From positions 1,922,001 through 1,986,000 of the forward strand of contig OZ245822.1 in NCBI GenBank assembly GCA_965228545.1: a stretch of 64,000 nucleotides of DNA, read 5' to 3'. The position numbers and the translations under genes are program-made. The notes under the pieces were generated by a model. It made no database searches. It was not told where the DNA came from and worked only from the letters and a program-made list of their open reading frames with translations. The DNA comes from HXMU1420-13 sp965228545. GTDB taxonomy: Bacteria > Bacteroidota > Rhodothermia > Balneolales > Balneolaceae. Every line of letters begins with the position of its first letter. The first letter of the stretch is position 1. Shown here piece after piece: positions 8,158 through 16,712 of the stretch.

Positions 8158-8655
8158 TTATTTGGATTCGCTGAGGGCCATATTCAAAATGAAATCGCCG
8201 ATACTACCTACAAAGCGCATTCTCGCAGATGGAGGTTTATTAGGCATAAACAAACGCAAATCACTTCCTCGTGTGGCAGTGGGTAACGACGACTGTCCTC
8301 GAAACCCTACTGTTTCCATATTTGCAGCTACTTCGCCAGCCAAAATGTTTGATAATTCAGCGACAAGATCGCCCATATCTTCACTTTCAATTGAAAGCTC
8401 CATCCCCAAAAATGCTTCCGAAATTTTGATGGCAGTATCTTTAGGAATAACTAGCATCAAAGAGAACGTATATTCTGGATTAAACACAGCAATATTGCCT
8501 ATAATGCCATTTAATGGCCCGTTGTCTTCATCTTCGTACATGTACGAAGGCGGGTCGCCGGCAATAGATTCGAAGGTATTAATCACCGATTGCTTTACCA
8601 CCTCAACTATTTCAACCGGTATTTCTTTCGCTTTTTTAAGTTGTTCTGTAATCAT
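8158..8655 (-). CDS. CheX-like phosphatase, second copy
   Basis: This 165-residue protein has the full CheC/CheX active-site pattern D96-x3-E100-x2-N103 (DLVAELSNILAGE). The motif E-x2-N is the one that attacks phosphorylated CheY. It differs widely from the CheX at 2682-3149 outside the motif. It sits between a CheY-like receiver (17 bases upstream) and cheA (about 50 bases downstream), so it is probably co-transcribed with both. Its natural target may be the receiver encoded just upstream. AGGGGA upstream of the ATG supports the start. Whether it acts as a phosphatase or as a receptor-array partner cannot be told from sequence. Confidence 0.75.
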   Translation of the reverse strand: MITEQLKKAKEIPVEIVEVVKQSVINTFESIAGDPPSYMYEDEDNGPLNGIIGNIAVFNPEYTFSLMLVIPKDTAIKISEAFLGMELSIESEDMGDLVAELSNILAGEVAANMETVGFRGQSSLPTATRGSDLRLFMPNKPPSARMRFVGSIGDFILNMALSESK

Positions 8656-8671
8656 AGTTTTATCCCCTTAT

Positions 8672-9115
8672 TTATTTAAGAATACTACTAAAGAAGCTTT
8701 TCTTTTCTTCTTCAGGCTCATCCGAAATCAGATTCCCCCGATCATCGAAAAACTTTGCAATAGCTTTACTCATTTTATCTGCTGTAAATGGTTTAGTTAT
8801 ATACTCATCTGCCCCACCTTCGGTAAGTGCTTTATCCACCTTACCCATCGACTTCTCTGCTGTTACCATTATAATCGGAATTCTATCGTAGCCCTGATCA
8901 CGGACAGCTCGGGCAAACTCAACTCCCGTCATTTTGGGCATATTCCAATCCACAAAAAGCATGTCGATATCGTCGTTAAACTTTTCTAAAGCATCCTCAC
9001 CATCCATTGCTTCTTCGTACTCAAATTCAGCCAAAGACACCTGATCCAATGCTCTTTTTACCTGACTGCGCATAATTTTGGAATCGTCTACTACGAGTGC
9101 TTTAATTTTGCTCAT
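8672..9115 (-). CDS. CheY-like response regulator heading the cheA operon
   Basis: This is a receiver domain with a C-terminal tail (147 residues). It shows the acidic pair in VVDDSK, the phospho-acceptor Asp in FVDWNMPKMTG, the Thr of MVTAEKS and the Lys of ITKPF. The tail after the receiver (about 25 residues, EEEKKSFFSSILK) is acidic and then basic, unlike plain CheY, and may be a docking peptide. A longer frame starts at 9154, but the ATG at 9113-9115 has AGGAG six bases upstream, so I use it. It is the first gene of the unit containing cheX2, cheA and cheR. A candidate sigma-28-like promoter lies 110 bases upstream. Confidence 0.9.
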   Translation of the reverse strand: MSKIKALVVDDSKIMRSQVKRALDQVSLAEFEYEEAMDGEDALEKFNDDIDMLFVDWNMPKMTGVEFARAVRDQGYDRIPIIMVTAEKSMGKVDKALTEGGADEYITKPFTADKMSKAIAKFFDDRGNLISDEPEEEKKSFFSSILK

Positions 9116-9225
9116 ATAATCTCCTCTTTTGCTCGATAATAATAATGTGCCCATTGTGGGCTAAATTGGGGTTTTTAATTGGACATTAATTCTGTACGAT
9201 GTATAAAAAGTCCGTTCATTCCCTC

Positions 9226-9251
9226 TTATCGGGTAATTATCTTAATCCTTA
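9226..9251 (-). promoter_or_regulatory. Candidate FliA/sigma-28-like promoter for the cheA unit
   Basis: On the minus strand TAAGGATT (9244-9251; 6 of 8 to TAAAGTTT) is followed by 10 bases and CCCGATAA (9226-9233; 7 of 8 to GCCGATAA). The spacer is one base shorter than the usual 11. It lies about 110 bases upstream of the receiver gene that heads the unit. Confidence 0.35.
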
Positions 9252-9372
9252 AGATTCAATAATCTTTTTTTGTTCGTCAATTCTTGGCCGATAACTCCAA
9301 CAGTTAATGGTTTTTAACTAGCTGTTTATTTGAGATTGAATTATTTTCCTCAAGGGCAGAAAATTTTTCCAC

Positions 9373-9780
9373 ATGAGTATCAATAATGACGGGCGCGGTT
9401 CAATCTTAGCCGTTACCCGAACTTCTTACTTAAATTCAGGTACCGTTTACAAGCGTAGCGTAAGCGGTGTGGAAGAAAAGCAGCATGCTGAAAAGCAAGC
9501 ACATTCTGGTGCAGGCAATGTACATGCAACCCGGCAACAGCCTGCTGGTGATTTTTTCCTTAATAATACAGCACAGGAAATTCATCAAACCATTTCTGAT
9601 GGGTTTCAGGAACTCAGTTTTTTATCGCATCAACGAGCACATCCGTTTGCGTACGTTAACTCAAGCAGCCAACCGCAATCTGATTACAATCAAAGAGATT
9701 TAAAGCGCCATCAGAACTACTTTAATCAAATAATGAATTACGAGAATCCGGCCGGGAGCTGGATTGATGTTCAGGCTTGA
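9373..9780 (+). CDS. Hypothetical protein (135 aa) divergent from the chemotaxis operon
   Basis: The only plus-strand gene among the chemotaxis genes, it is transcribed away from the receiver gene. The 135-residue product is hydrophilic, rich in Gln, Asn, Ser and His, with no signal peptide or membrane segment. The middle part (about 60-90) could form a helix. The last 10 bases overlap the 3' end of the degenerate kinase gene on the other strand. I recognise no domain. It could be a motility- or adhesion-related accessory protein by position, but that is inference. No clear ribosome site is seen upstream of the ATG, which lowers confidence. Confidence 0.5.
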   Translation: MSINNDGRGSILAVTRTSYLNSGTVYKRSVSGVEEKQHAEKQAHSGAGNVHATRQQPAGDFFLNNTAQEIHQTISDGFQELSFLSHQRAHPFAYVNSSSQPQSDYNQRDLKRHQNYFNQIMNYENPAGSWIDVQA

Positions 9781-10595
9781 TCTCTGGATTTTACTAGCGG
9801 AATAGATAATTTAATTTGGGTTACCCCCTCTTCCAAACCCATATAGCTGATATTCCCGAAAATCTCTTTTGCGAGCTTTACACTGGTTAAAAGTCCTTCA
9901 TCAAACGAATTATTGCTCTCAAATTTTTGGCTGATACTGTTCGCAGATTTAATAACCCGGGCAATTTCCACTTTCTTCGACTCAACCACCTTAAAACTGA
10001 CTGTAAACTCCGCCGAACGATTCGATTGATTCGTTATTAAAGTTAGAGTTTCTTTTTGCGAATTACACTTTGAGGCGTAGTTGATAAGATTAAAAATAAT
10101 AAGCTTTGTGATGAATACATCGGTTTGCACATGCAACGATATTGTTTTCATATCCAGCTTTAGGTCAGATTCGGTGAAATGCATTTTTGCGCATACATCC
10201 CGTACCAGCCAATTCAAATCAACATCCAGAAAAGTATCTACCTCGTCGGTGGTAACAAGATCTGATTCGTCGTTATAAATACCTTGGAGTTGCTCTAAAA
10301 TGGTATTTACCTCCTGTATTCCGGTCTCGATTTTTTTACGGTAATATTCGATTTGCTCATAATCTGGATCAGAAATTAACGACATGTTAATTAGCTCCAA
10401 ATATCCCGATATCGCACTCAAAGGCGACATAGCATTATGCATGTTTTGTCGCACTATACTTTTTTGAAGTTGATGCACTGTTTTCAGTTTTGAGTATTTA
10501 TCTCTCAACTGCTCAACTTCTCCTTGATATCCAACGGAGCTGACTGATTCTACAATCTGTTCAACCAGCTCTTTTATTTTCTGTTCGTTTTGCAC
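9771..10595 (-). CDS. Degenerate histidine-kinase-like protein
   Basis: This 274-residue protein has a short coiled-coil-like N-terminus, then a dimerisation/phospho-acceptor-like helix with His at residue 53 in MHNAMSPLSAISGYLELI. The remainder resembles an ATP-binding domain that has lost its key motifs: the Asn of the N-box is Tyr (NLINYASK instead of NLxxNAxK), no DxGxG box is visible and the G2 region is only vaguely conserved (DEGLLTSVKLAKEI). It is probably a pseudokinase or a histidine phosphotransfer protein. The GTG at 10593-10595 has AAAGGA upstream at fair spacing and is preferred to a TTG at 10601. There is no membrane segment, so it is cytoplasmic. It lies beside the chemotaxis genes and divergent from a hybrid kinase. 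Confidence 0.75.
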   Translation of the reverse strand: MQNEQKIKELVEQIVESVSSVGYQGEVEQLRDKYSKLKTVHQLQKSIVRQNMHNAMSPLSAISGYLELINMSLISDPDYEQIEYYRKKIETGIQEVNTILEQLQGIYNDESDLVTTDEVDTFLDVDLNWLVRDVCAKMHFTESDLKLDMKTISLHVQTDVFITKLIIFNLINYASKCNSQKETLTLITNQSNRSAEFTVSFKVVESKKVEIARVIKSANSISQKFESNNSFDEGLLTSVKLAKEIFGNISYMGLEEGVTQIKLSIPLVKSRDQA

Positions 10596-10944
10596 GCTCA
10601 ATTCCTTTTAATCGGCCAACATATTTGTTGTATTCAATAACATAAGCCAACCACAAAAAAACAAATCTTATATAGTTAGTTTGATCGACGACCTGCCTTT
10701 TCCGAAAAATTTTTTCTTCCAACAAAAAAGATACCAATTTGTTTATATTAAAAAACATTAATATTACATCATTTTCCTAGATACTTCTCATAACACTATT
10801 TATCAATATCTTGCATTACGTGTTGAGCACCAGTGGTTTATTAATATTTTTTAATGAGATAAATTTTCAGGTGTCTTACACAATGCTCATTTTATGCAAC
10901 CCTACAGAGTATTACATTGAATAAGTAAGTTCTAAATCTTCTTT
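10596..10944. other. Divergent intergenic region between two kinase-like genes
   Basis: This is AT-rich sequence that must hold promoters for both the minus-strand degenerate kinase and the plus-strand hybrid kinase. I see no clear consensus promoter, terminator or structured RNA. A 65-codon minus-strand frame here (to 10758) overlaps the kinase start and looks accidental. Confidence 0.4.
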
Positions 10945-12561
10945 ATGCCCGGCTCTACCATTTCCATTTTATTGGCTCAAACCCCCGACGTTGTACAGCA
11001 AGCAGTATCATCGCTTAAAATAAAGGGCATTGAAATCGAAACGGGGTTTTTACGAAATTATCAAGATTTCACTAAAGCCTTTAAACGCCATCAATGGGAT
11101 GTGCTCATTATTAATGTAGATTATGAAGAGCTTGACTATCAAAAAGTGCTACGCTCACTCCATCGTCGAAAGGCATTTACGCGGGTACTTGCAGTTGGTA
11201 AATCAAGATCTCGAGAGCAAATTCATGAATTATTAGATGCCGGATTTAGAGTATTTCTACCTCAGGTTGATGAAAAGCTAATCCAACATGTACTTCGGCA
11301 ACAATTGGAAGATGCCATTCTAAATAATCGCCGGCGTGAGCTAGAGTATGAGCTCAACTATAAATCGCAGTTTATCGCCAAGATAAGCCATGAAATGCGA
11401 ACAACGCTGAATTCTGTAATCTTACTTAGCGAAATACTGGCTGAGAACCGAAGTCAATCGCTAAAAAAAGATGAGATAGAATATATTGATCTTATTCACA
11501 GCTCCAGTAACAACCTGCTCGATTTATTAAACAAAATTTTAGATCTCTCTAAGATACAATCCGGGAAGATGGATATTCAGCTCGAGCAGGTTAATGTACA
11601 TGAATTCTGTACCCGGCTTACCCGTTTATATATTCCTGTTGCTGCAGAAAAAAACATCGAATTCCGATATGTTAATCACCTTCCCGTTTCTCAAAAAATA
11701 AATACAGATCGAATACGATTGGAGCAAGTGCTCAACAATCTCATCAGTAATGCCATCAAATTCACAAACAAAGGGCATGTTAAACTAACCACTTATTTAC
11801 CCGATGTTAATGAACTGGCAATGCAAAATTTAGATGCCAGCGATTCGATGGTGGCCTACGAAATATCGGATACCGGAATAGGAATAAGTGATGAAAAACG
11901 CACGATCATTTTTGAGAGCTATGTTCAGGCAGAGGGGCAATCCACCGAAAAGAAATATGGCGGCACCGGTTTGGGACTAGCAATATCCAAAGAAATTGCA
12001 CACATACTTGGCGGGAAACTTACACTTGAAAGTGACTACGGAACCGGCAGTACCTTTACTTTATACCTGCCAAGCGATAGCCGTTCGGCAGTTGAAAGCA
12101 AGCCTGAAGTTGAAGTAGTTAAGGTAGTACACACCGATAGCGCCAGTGATGAAAAAAAGCCCAAAACCGAAAGAAAGAATTCGAAAGGAAAAGTACTGCT
12201 TGTTGATAATTCAACCATTCATAATATGGCGCTTAAAGAGTTCCTAAGCGTGGTAGTAAAAGATTGCGTTACGGCCGAATCTGCACAGGAAGCCTACGAA
12301 ATTTTAGAAACTGAGGAACATTTCGATTGCATCATTTTAGACATGTACCTACCTGATGCCTACGGTAAAGATGTGCTGCATAAAATCCGTATGATTGATG
12401 AAAGAAAAAATGTACCGGTTATTATCTATTCCGGGAAAACCATAAGTAAAACCGAGCAAAAAGAATTGTACCTAGAGGCGCTCGCAGTAGTTCAGAAAAA
12501 TGTGAATAGCTACAAAGTGTTGATGAGTCATATCTCAAACATCTTAAACGGCCAAACTTAA
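10945..12561 (+). CDS. Cytoplasmic hybrid histidine kinase with C-terminal receiver
   Basis: The 538-residue protein has three parts. Residues 1-125 fold like a receiver but have Asn (N57) at the usual phospho-acceptor place, so this looks like a pseudo-receiver input domain. Residues 138-378 are a full histidine kinase: H149 in ISHEMR, N269 in NLISNAIKF, DTGIGIS at 309-315, GGTGLGLAISKE. Residues 415-535 are a receiver with phospho-acceptor D466 (ILDMYLP) and K518; one of the two acidic pocket residues is Asn (N422). No membrane segment or DNA-binding domain is present, so its partner must be another protein, possibly the degenerate kinase/phosphotransfer protein encoded divergently. This partnership is inference. 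Confidence 0.9.
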   Translation: MPGSTISILLAQTPDVVQQAVSSLKIKGIEIETGFLRNYQDFTKAFKRHQWDVLIINVDYEELDYQKVLRSLHRRKAFTRVLAVGKSRSREQIHELLDAGFRVFLPQVDEKLIQHVLRQQLEDAILNNRRRELEYELNYKSQFIAKISHEMRTTLNSVILLSEILAENRSQSLKKDEIEYIDLIHSSSNNLLDLLNKILDLSKIQSGKMDIQLEQVNVHEFCTRLTRLYIPVAAEKNIEFRYVNHLPVSQKINTDRIRLEQVLNNLISNAIKFTNKGHVKLTTYLPDVNELAMQNLDASDSMVAYEISDTGIGISDEKRTIIFESYVQAEGQSTEKKYGGTGLGLAISKEIAHILGGKLTLESDYGTGSTFTLYLPSDSRSAVESKPEVEVVKVVHTDSASDEKKPKTERKNSKGKVLLVDNSTIHNMALKEFLSVVVKDCVTAESAQEAYEILETEEHFDCIILDMYLPDAYGKDVLHKIRMIDERKNVPVIIYSGKTISKTEQKELYLEALAVVQKNVNSYKVLMSHISNILNGQT

Positions 12562-12654
12562 GTGGTTTCAACTGCCGGCTGAGAATTTATCTCATTCGTT
12601 TTATTGGCGTTAGTTTGCCTACCTTTTGTAGACATATCCAATTAATTGCATTAA

Positions 12655-15600
12655 ATGTCACTCAACCTCTCAGCCTTTGCCACGAAACAATTTACCCAGC
12701 TTTTTGCTTTACTTATTATCGTTGTTTGTGCTCAAACCTCCGGTGTTGCACAATCCGTATCGGTTGGCGCCGGTAGTTACAGCACGAGCTTACCGTCAGG
12801 AGAAATTGGACCACAAAATTTTCAAGGCCAAAATATTTTGCCTAAAGTTTCCCCTAGCTTTCAACAACGGGTGCAAACTAATGATTTCTGGAGTAGCCTG
12901 ATTTTTCCCTTTTTCGGGAATCCACACTCCGGTAAACTCATTGCCCATCCATTGGCAATGCAGGCAAATAACTCGGGATTGGAACTCAGCTATACCTCTC
13001 AACATGTTCTGGCCACAGCAGCCCCCGGCACCGATTATTTATTTCCTTATGTTGCGCAAATGACCGTTGGCATTTCGGGCTTAAGCGCCCCAAATACTAC
13101 AACGTTTAGTTACGACGACTGGACCGTTACTGCCGAATGGATTGACGGCGATAAATCAATGTATGCAACCTTAGGGCATGGTCTCCCATTTGTATATTTC
13201 GAAATTAATGGTGGTGATGCCGCCATTTCGTTCTCGAGTAATCCATCGGTTTGGTATAATCAACATGGCGTTTTGGGGATAACTGTAGAAGGTAGACATT
13301 ACGGAATTTTTGCCCCAACCGGTTCAAATTGGAATACTAACGGCACTTATACCTCTGCTTTAAATGGCAAGGATTACTTGTCGGTTGCTGTTTTACCAAA
13401 CAACGCTCAGGCCACCCTCGAAGAATTCAAATCACGGGCTTATGCCTTCGTTACTAACAGCCAGGTTGAGTGGGATTACAACGAAACAACTTCGGAGTTG
13501 ACATCCACATACAGCTACACCACCGTGCTTAAAGATTCTGCCGAAGGTATCGTCAACGAAACTATCTCTGCGTTATATCGCCACCAATGGATGCATGTAA
13601 CTGAGGCGCTTACAAACTACTCCTACGATTCTCCTCGCGGTGAAATGAAAGTGTTTGCCGGTAATTCTTTTTCAACTTCGCTAAAATTTCAAGGGGTGCT
13701 TCCTGCTTTGCCAAATCAAGTCGATTATAACCCCGATATCTTAAAGCGCTTAGTCTCAGAAGTAGCCAATGAATCGTTGAATGCAGGCCCTTCTTATGAA
13801 AATGGAAAAGCCATGGCGAGATTTGCAAATTTAGTTCACATCGCCGATCAAATGGGATTGGAGACAGAACGGGATTATTTTCTGGCATCACTTAAAACAC
13901 GCTTAGAAGATTGGTTTACGGTGGGTGGAGAGCAAGAATACTCATACAACGAAGATTGGGATGTATTAACCGGTTATCCTTCTGGATTTGGAGCAGACAA
14001 TCAGATTAACGATCACCATTTCCATATGAGTTATGCAATTGTCTCAGCTGCTACTATTGCACAGTACGACCCCGCATGGGCATCTCAGGAGAACTGGGGA
14101 GGGATGGTTAACATGCTCATTCGTGATGCAAATAATTGGAACCGCGAAGATCCCTTATTCCCATTTCTTAGATCGTATGATATATATGCCGGGCATTCTT
14201 GGGCGGCAGGTCATGGTGATTTTGCCGAAGGCAACAATCAGGAATCTAGCTCAGAATCAATGAATTTTGCATCCGCTGTAATCTTATGGGGAGAAATTAC
14301 CGGGCAAACCGAAATTCGCGATATGGGAATTTTCCTTTATGCCACCGAAACTACTGCAGTTGAACAATATTGGTTTGATGTGGACGAAGCTGTATTCCCT
14401 AACAATTACCCACATGATGCCATTGGTATGGTTTGGGGCTCAAAAGGTGTGCATGCCACTTGGTTTGGGGGCGACCCTGAGTTTGTGCATGGCATCAACT
14501 TACTGCCTATTACTAGCGGTTCGCTCTATTTGGGTAGGCATCCGGAACATGTTGTTAAAAACTACAACGAGGTAGTTGCAGAACGCGGTGGCCAGCCAAA
14601 TAAATGGAAAGACATCTTTTGGCAATATTTGGCACTCGCAGACGCCAACCAGGCACTTACCTATTATCTCGCTGATCCCAATTACGAAGCTTTCGACGGA
14701 GAATCTAAAGCGCACACAATGCATTGGCTGTATAACATGAAACGTTTGGGGCAGGTTGACACTTTGGTTACTGCGAATATTCCAACTTATGCAGTATTTA
14801 AAAAGGGGGATGCCAACTCGTATATAGCCTATAATGCAGGAACAATCGATCGCTTGGTCACTTTTTCGGATGGGTACACCATGATCGTTCCTGCCGGTAA
14901 AATGCGCACCGAATCCACAGAGCAAGCAGATCCAAATGCACCTGTTGTACTACTGGTAGCTAATAAAACCTCCGGTAAAGCACCGCTCCGCATACACTTT
15001 GATGCCTCGAACAGTTTTGATCGAAATAACCTTAGTCTAACTTATAATTGGGACTTTGCCGGTCTTGGAAATAGTTCTGCAAGTGACACATCATTTACAT
15101 TTACGGAGGTAGGTAGTTACACCGTTTCTTTAACTGTAACCAATTCGAACCAACTTTCTACTACTGATAGTATCGAGGTAAACGTTCTACCTTCGGGCAC
15201 TGCATTTGGTGGAACTCCTGTTACAATTCCGGGCTCGATTGAAGCCGAAAACTACGATCTAGGTGGCGAAGGAATTGCTTATCACGATGCAGATGCTAAC
15301 AATGCAGGACTTGTGTACCGTCCTGATGAAGGCGTCGATTTAAGTGCTGATGGTGGCCAGATGCATATCTACTGGATAGTAGCCGGTGAATGGGTAGAAT
15401 ATACGTTTGAAGTTGAAGAAGCAGGAGCTTTCGTGTTTAAACCTTATGTAGCCACCGTACCCGGCTTTGGTAATTTCACACTATTTGTTGATAATATTGA
15501 TGTGAGTGGCAAACAAAGAGTGAACGGAACGGGAAGTTTTATCAATTTTCAGCCGATAGAAACTGATCCGGTTAACCTCGAAGCCGGCACGCATATTTTA

Positions 15601-15981
15601 CGCTTAGAATTTGATACCGATTTCAATTCGGAGAAGAATAACTGGTTGTTCAGTTTAGATAAAATAGTAGTTGAAAAATCCGATGCGGTTTCTAACGAAT
15701 ACGATTACAGTAAACCCTCCGATTTCACCTTGTTGCAAAACTATCCTAATCCATTTAACCCAAGCACACAAATAACTTTTAGCTTACCCGAACAAGGCAA
15801 TGCTGTTCTACAAGTTTTCAATATGTTAGGGCAATCTGTACAAACATTAGTTGACGAAGTGCGTTCTGCAGGGCAACACACCGTACCATTCGACGCCTCA
15901 CACTTATCAAGCGGAGTGTATGTGTATCAACTCGAATATGATGGCAAAATTCTCTCGAATAAGATGATTTTGATGAAATAA
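12655..15981 (+). CDS. Secreted GH81 endo-beta-1,3-glucanase with PKD, CBM6 and sorting domain
   Basis: GH81 enzymes cleave beta-1,3-glucans such as laminarin. The 1108-residue protein has a signal peptide (about 1-33, cut after SGVA), a GH81 catalytic region (about 45-720; TNDFWSSL near the start, YAGHSWAAG, and the glutamate pair E530/E534 in NQESSSESMN), a PKD domain (about 759-845, YNWDFAG), a CBM6-type carbohydrate-binding module (about 852-1008, SIEAENYD and NWLFSLDKI) and a C-terminal sorting module (1021-1108, NYPNPFNPSTQI ... SGVYVYQL ... KMILMK) of the type that directs export through the type IX route. It should be extracellular or on the cell surface. The gene stands alone, with signalling genes upstream and an amidase downstream. 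The enzyme class is firm; the exact substrate is inference. Confidence 0.88.
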   Translation: MSLNLSAFATKQFTQLFALLIIVVCAQTSGVAQSVSVGAGSYSTSLPSGEIGPQNFQGQNILPKVSPSFQQRVQTNDFWSSLIFPFFGNPHSGKLIAHPLAMQANNSGLELSYTSQHVLATAAPGTDYLFPYVAQMTVGISGLSAPNTTTFSYDDWTVTAEWIDGDKSMYATLGHGLPFVYFEINGGDAAISFSSNPSVWYNQHGVLGITVEGRHYGIFAPTGSNWNTNGTYTSALNGKDYLSVAVLPNNAQATLEEFKSRAYAFVTNSQVEWDYNETTSELTSTYSYTTVLKDSAEGIVNETISALYRHQWMHVTEALTNYSYDSPRGEMKVFAGNSFSTSLKFQGVLPALPNQVDYNPDILKRLVSEVANESLNAGPSYENGKAMARFANLVHIADQMGLETERDYFLASLKTRLEDWFTVGGEQEYSYNEDWDVLTGYPSGFGADNQINDHHFHMSYAIVSAATIAQYDPAWASQENWGGMVNMLIRDANNWNREDPLFPFLRSYDIYAGHSWAAGHGDFAEGNNQESSSESMNFASAVILWGEITGQTEIRDMGIFLYATETTAVEQYWFDVDEAVFPNNYPHDAIGMVWGSKGVHATWFGGDPEFVHGINLLPITSGSLYLGRHPEHVVKNYNEVVAERGGQPNKWKDIFWQYLALADANQALTYYLADPNYEAFDGESKAHTMHWLYNMKRLGQVDTLVTANIPTYAVFKKGDANSYIAYNAGTIDRLVTFSDGYTMIVPAGKMRTESTEQADPNAPVVLLVANKTSGKAPLRIHFDASNSFDRNNLSLTYNWDFAGLGNSSASDTSFTFTEVGSYTVSLTVTNSNQLSTTDSIEVNVLPSGTAFGGTPVTIPGSIEAENYDLGGEGIAYHDADANNAGLVYRPDEGVDLSADGGQMHIYWIVAGEWVEYTFEVEEAGAFVFKPYVATVPGFGNFTLFVDNIDVSGKQRVNGTGSFINFQPIETDPVNLEAGTHILRLEFDTDFNSEKNNWLFSLDKIVVEKSDAVSNEYDYSKPSDFTLLQNYPNPFNPSTQITFSLPEQGNAVLQVFNMLGQSVQTLVDEVRSAGQHTVPFDASHLSSGVYVYQLEYDGKILSNKMILMK

Positions 15982-16083
15982 ACCCTCTTCTTTTAATAAA
16001 ATTGAGCTTGTATCGCGCCAAAAGTGATTAGGATTCAATACATTACACCTGCATCAATCACTAAGCACAAATACCTCTCTTTA

Positions 16084-16662
16084 ATGAAATTGATAACTCC
16101 ATTACTATCTACTTTTCTTTTTCTGATTTCTACACCTCAAACTGTTACCCAAGATTGGCTCATTGAACGCTCCGAATGGGGCAGTACAGATTCGCTGGTT
16201 GAAAGTAATCGCCATAGTATTGAGTATATAACCATTCATCATGGCGGTGAGATTTTCGACGACGATAAAAACGTATATACCTATCTCAAAAACTTGCAAT
16301 CGTGGAGCCGCTCAGCCCGGGGTTGGATGGATGTACCCTATCATTATATCATAGATCGGCAAGGCAGAATTTTTGAAGGCCGACCTTTGGATTACCGTGG
16401 CGATACAAACACTGCTTACGATCCAACTGGCCATGCACTTATTGTGTTGCTTGGAAATTTTGAGGAGCAAGAGGTTCGTGAGAAACAAAAAGAATCATTA
16501 AAAACGGTGACCGAATTTCTGGCTGATTGGAAATCTGTGCCTGCATCAAAAATCAAAACTCACAAAGATTATGCAGAAACACTTTGTCCCGGCAAAAAAC
16601 TCAGTGAATATTTAGCAACGAACGATTGGCAGACCTTTTTAAAAGAACTCGAATCGCAATAA
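16084..16662 (+). CDS. Exported N-acetylmuramoyl-L-alanine amidase (PGRP/amidase_2 type)
   Basis: The enzyme would cut the amide bond between muramic acid and the stem peptide of peptidoglycan. Visible are the first zinc ligand in TIHHGG, the YHYIIDRQGRIFEGR core, and the C-terminal HKDY...C region where the second His and the Cys ligand lie. I place the start at the ATG 16084-16086, giving 192 residues with a clean signal peptide (MKLITPLLSTFLFLIS); an upstream frame start at 16024 would put 20 hydrophilic residues in front of it. It acts in the periplasm or outside the cell. It follows the GH81 gene by about 100 bases; no functional link is evident. Confidence 0.85.
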   Translation: MKLITPLLSTFLFLISTPQTVTQDWLIERSEWGSTDSLVESNRHSIEYITIHHGGEIFDDDKNVYTYLKNLQSWSRSARGWMDVPYHYIIDRQGRIFEGRPLDYRGDTNTAYDPTGHALIVLLGNFEEQEVREKQKESLKTVTEFLADWKSVPASKIKTHKDYAETLCPGKKLSEYLATNDWQTFLKELESQ

Positions 16663-16712
16663 TTCTTCGATTACTTCCTGCTATTTAATTTAATTCGTCA
16701 AGACCTTCTCTC

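Noticed and set aside
8162..8989. Long open frame on the plus strand (275 codons) across cheX2 and the receiver gene
   Set aside because: Antisense to two real genes with clear motifs; no ribosome site or domain.
10596..10758. 65-codon minus-strand frame upstream of the degenerate kinase
   Set aside because: It overlaps the kinase start in another frame, has biased AT-rich composition and no recognised features.
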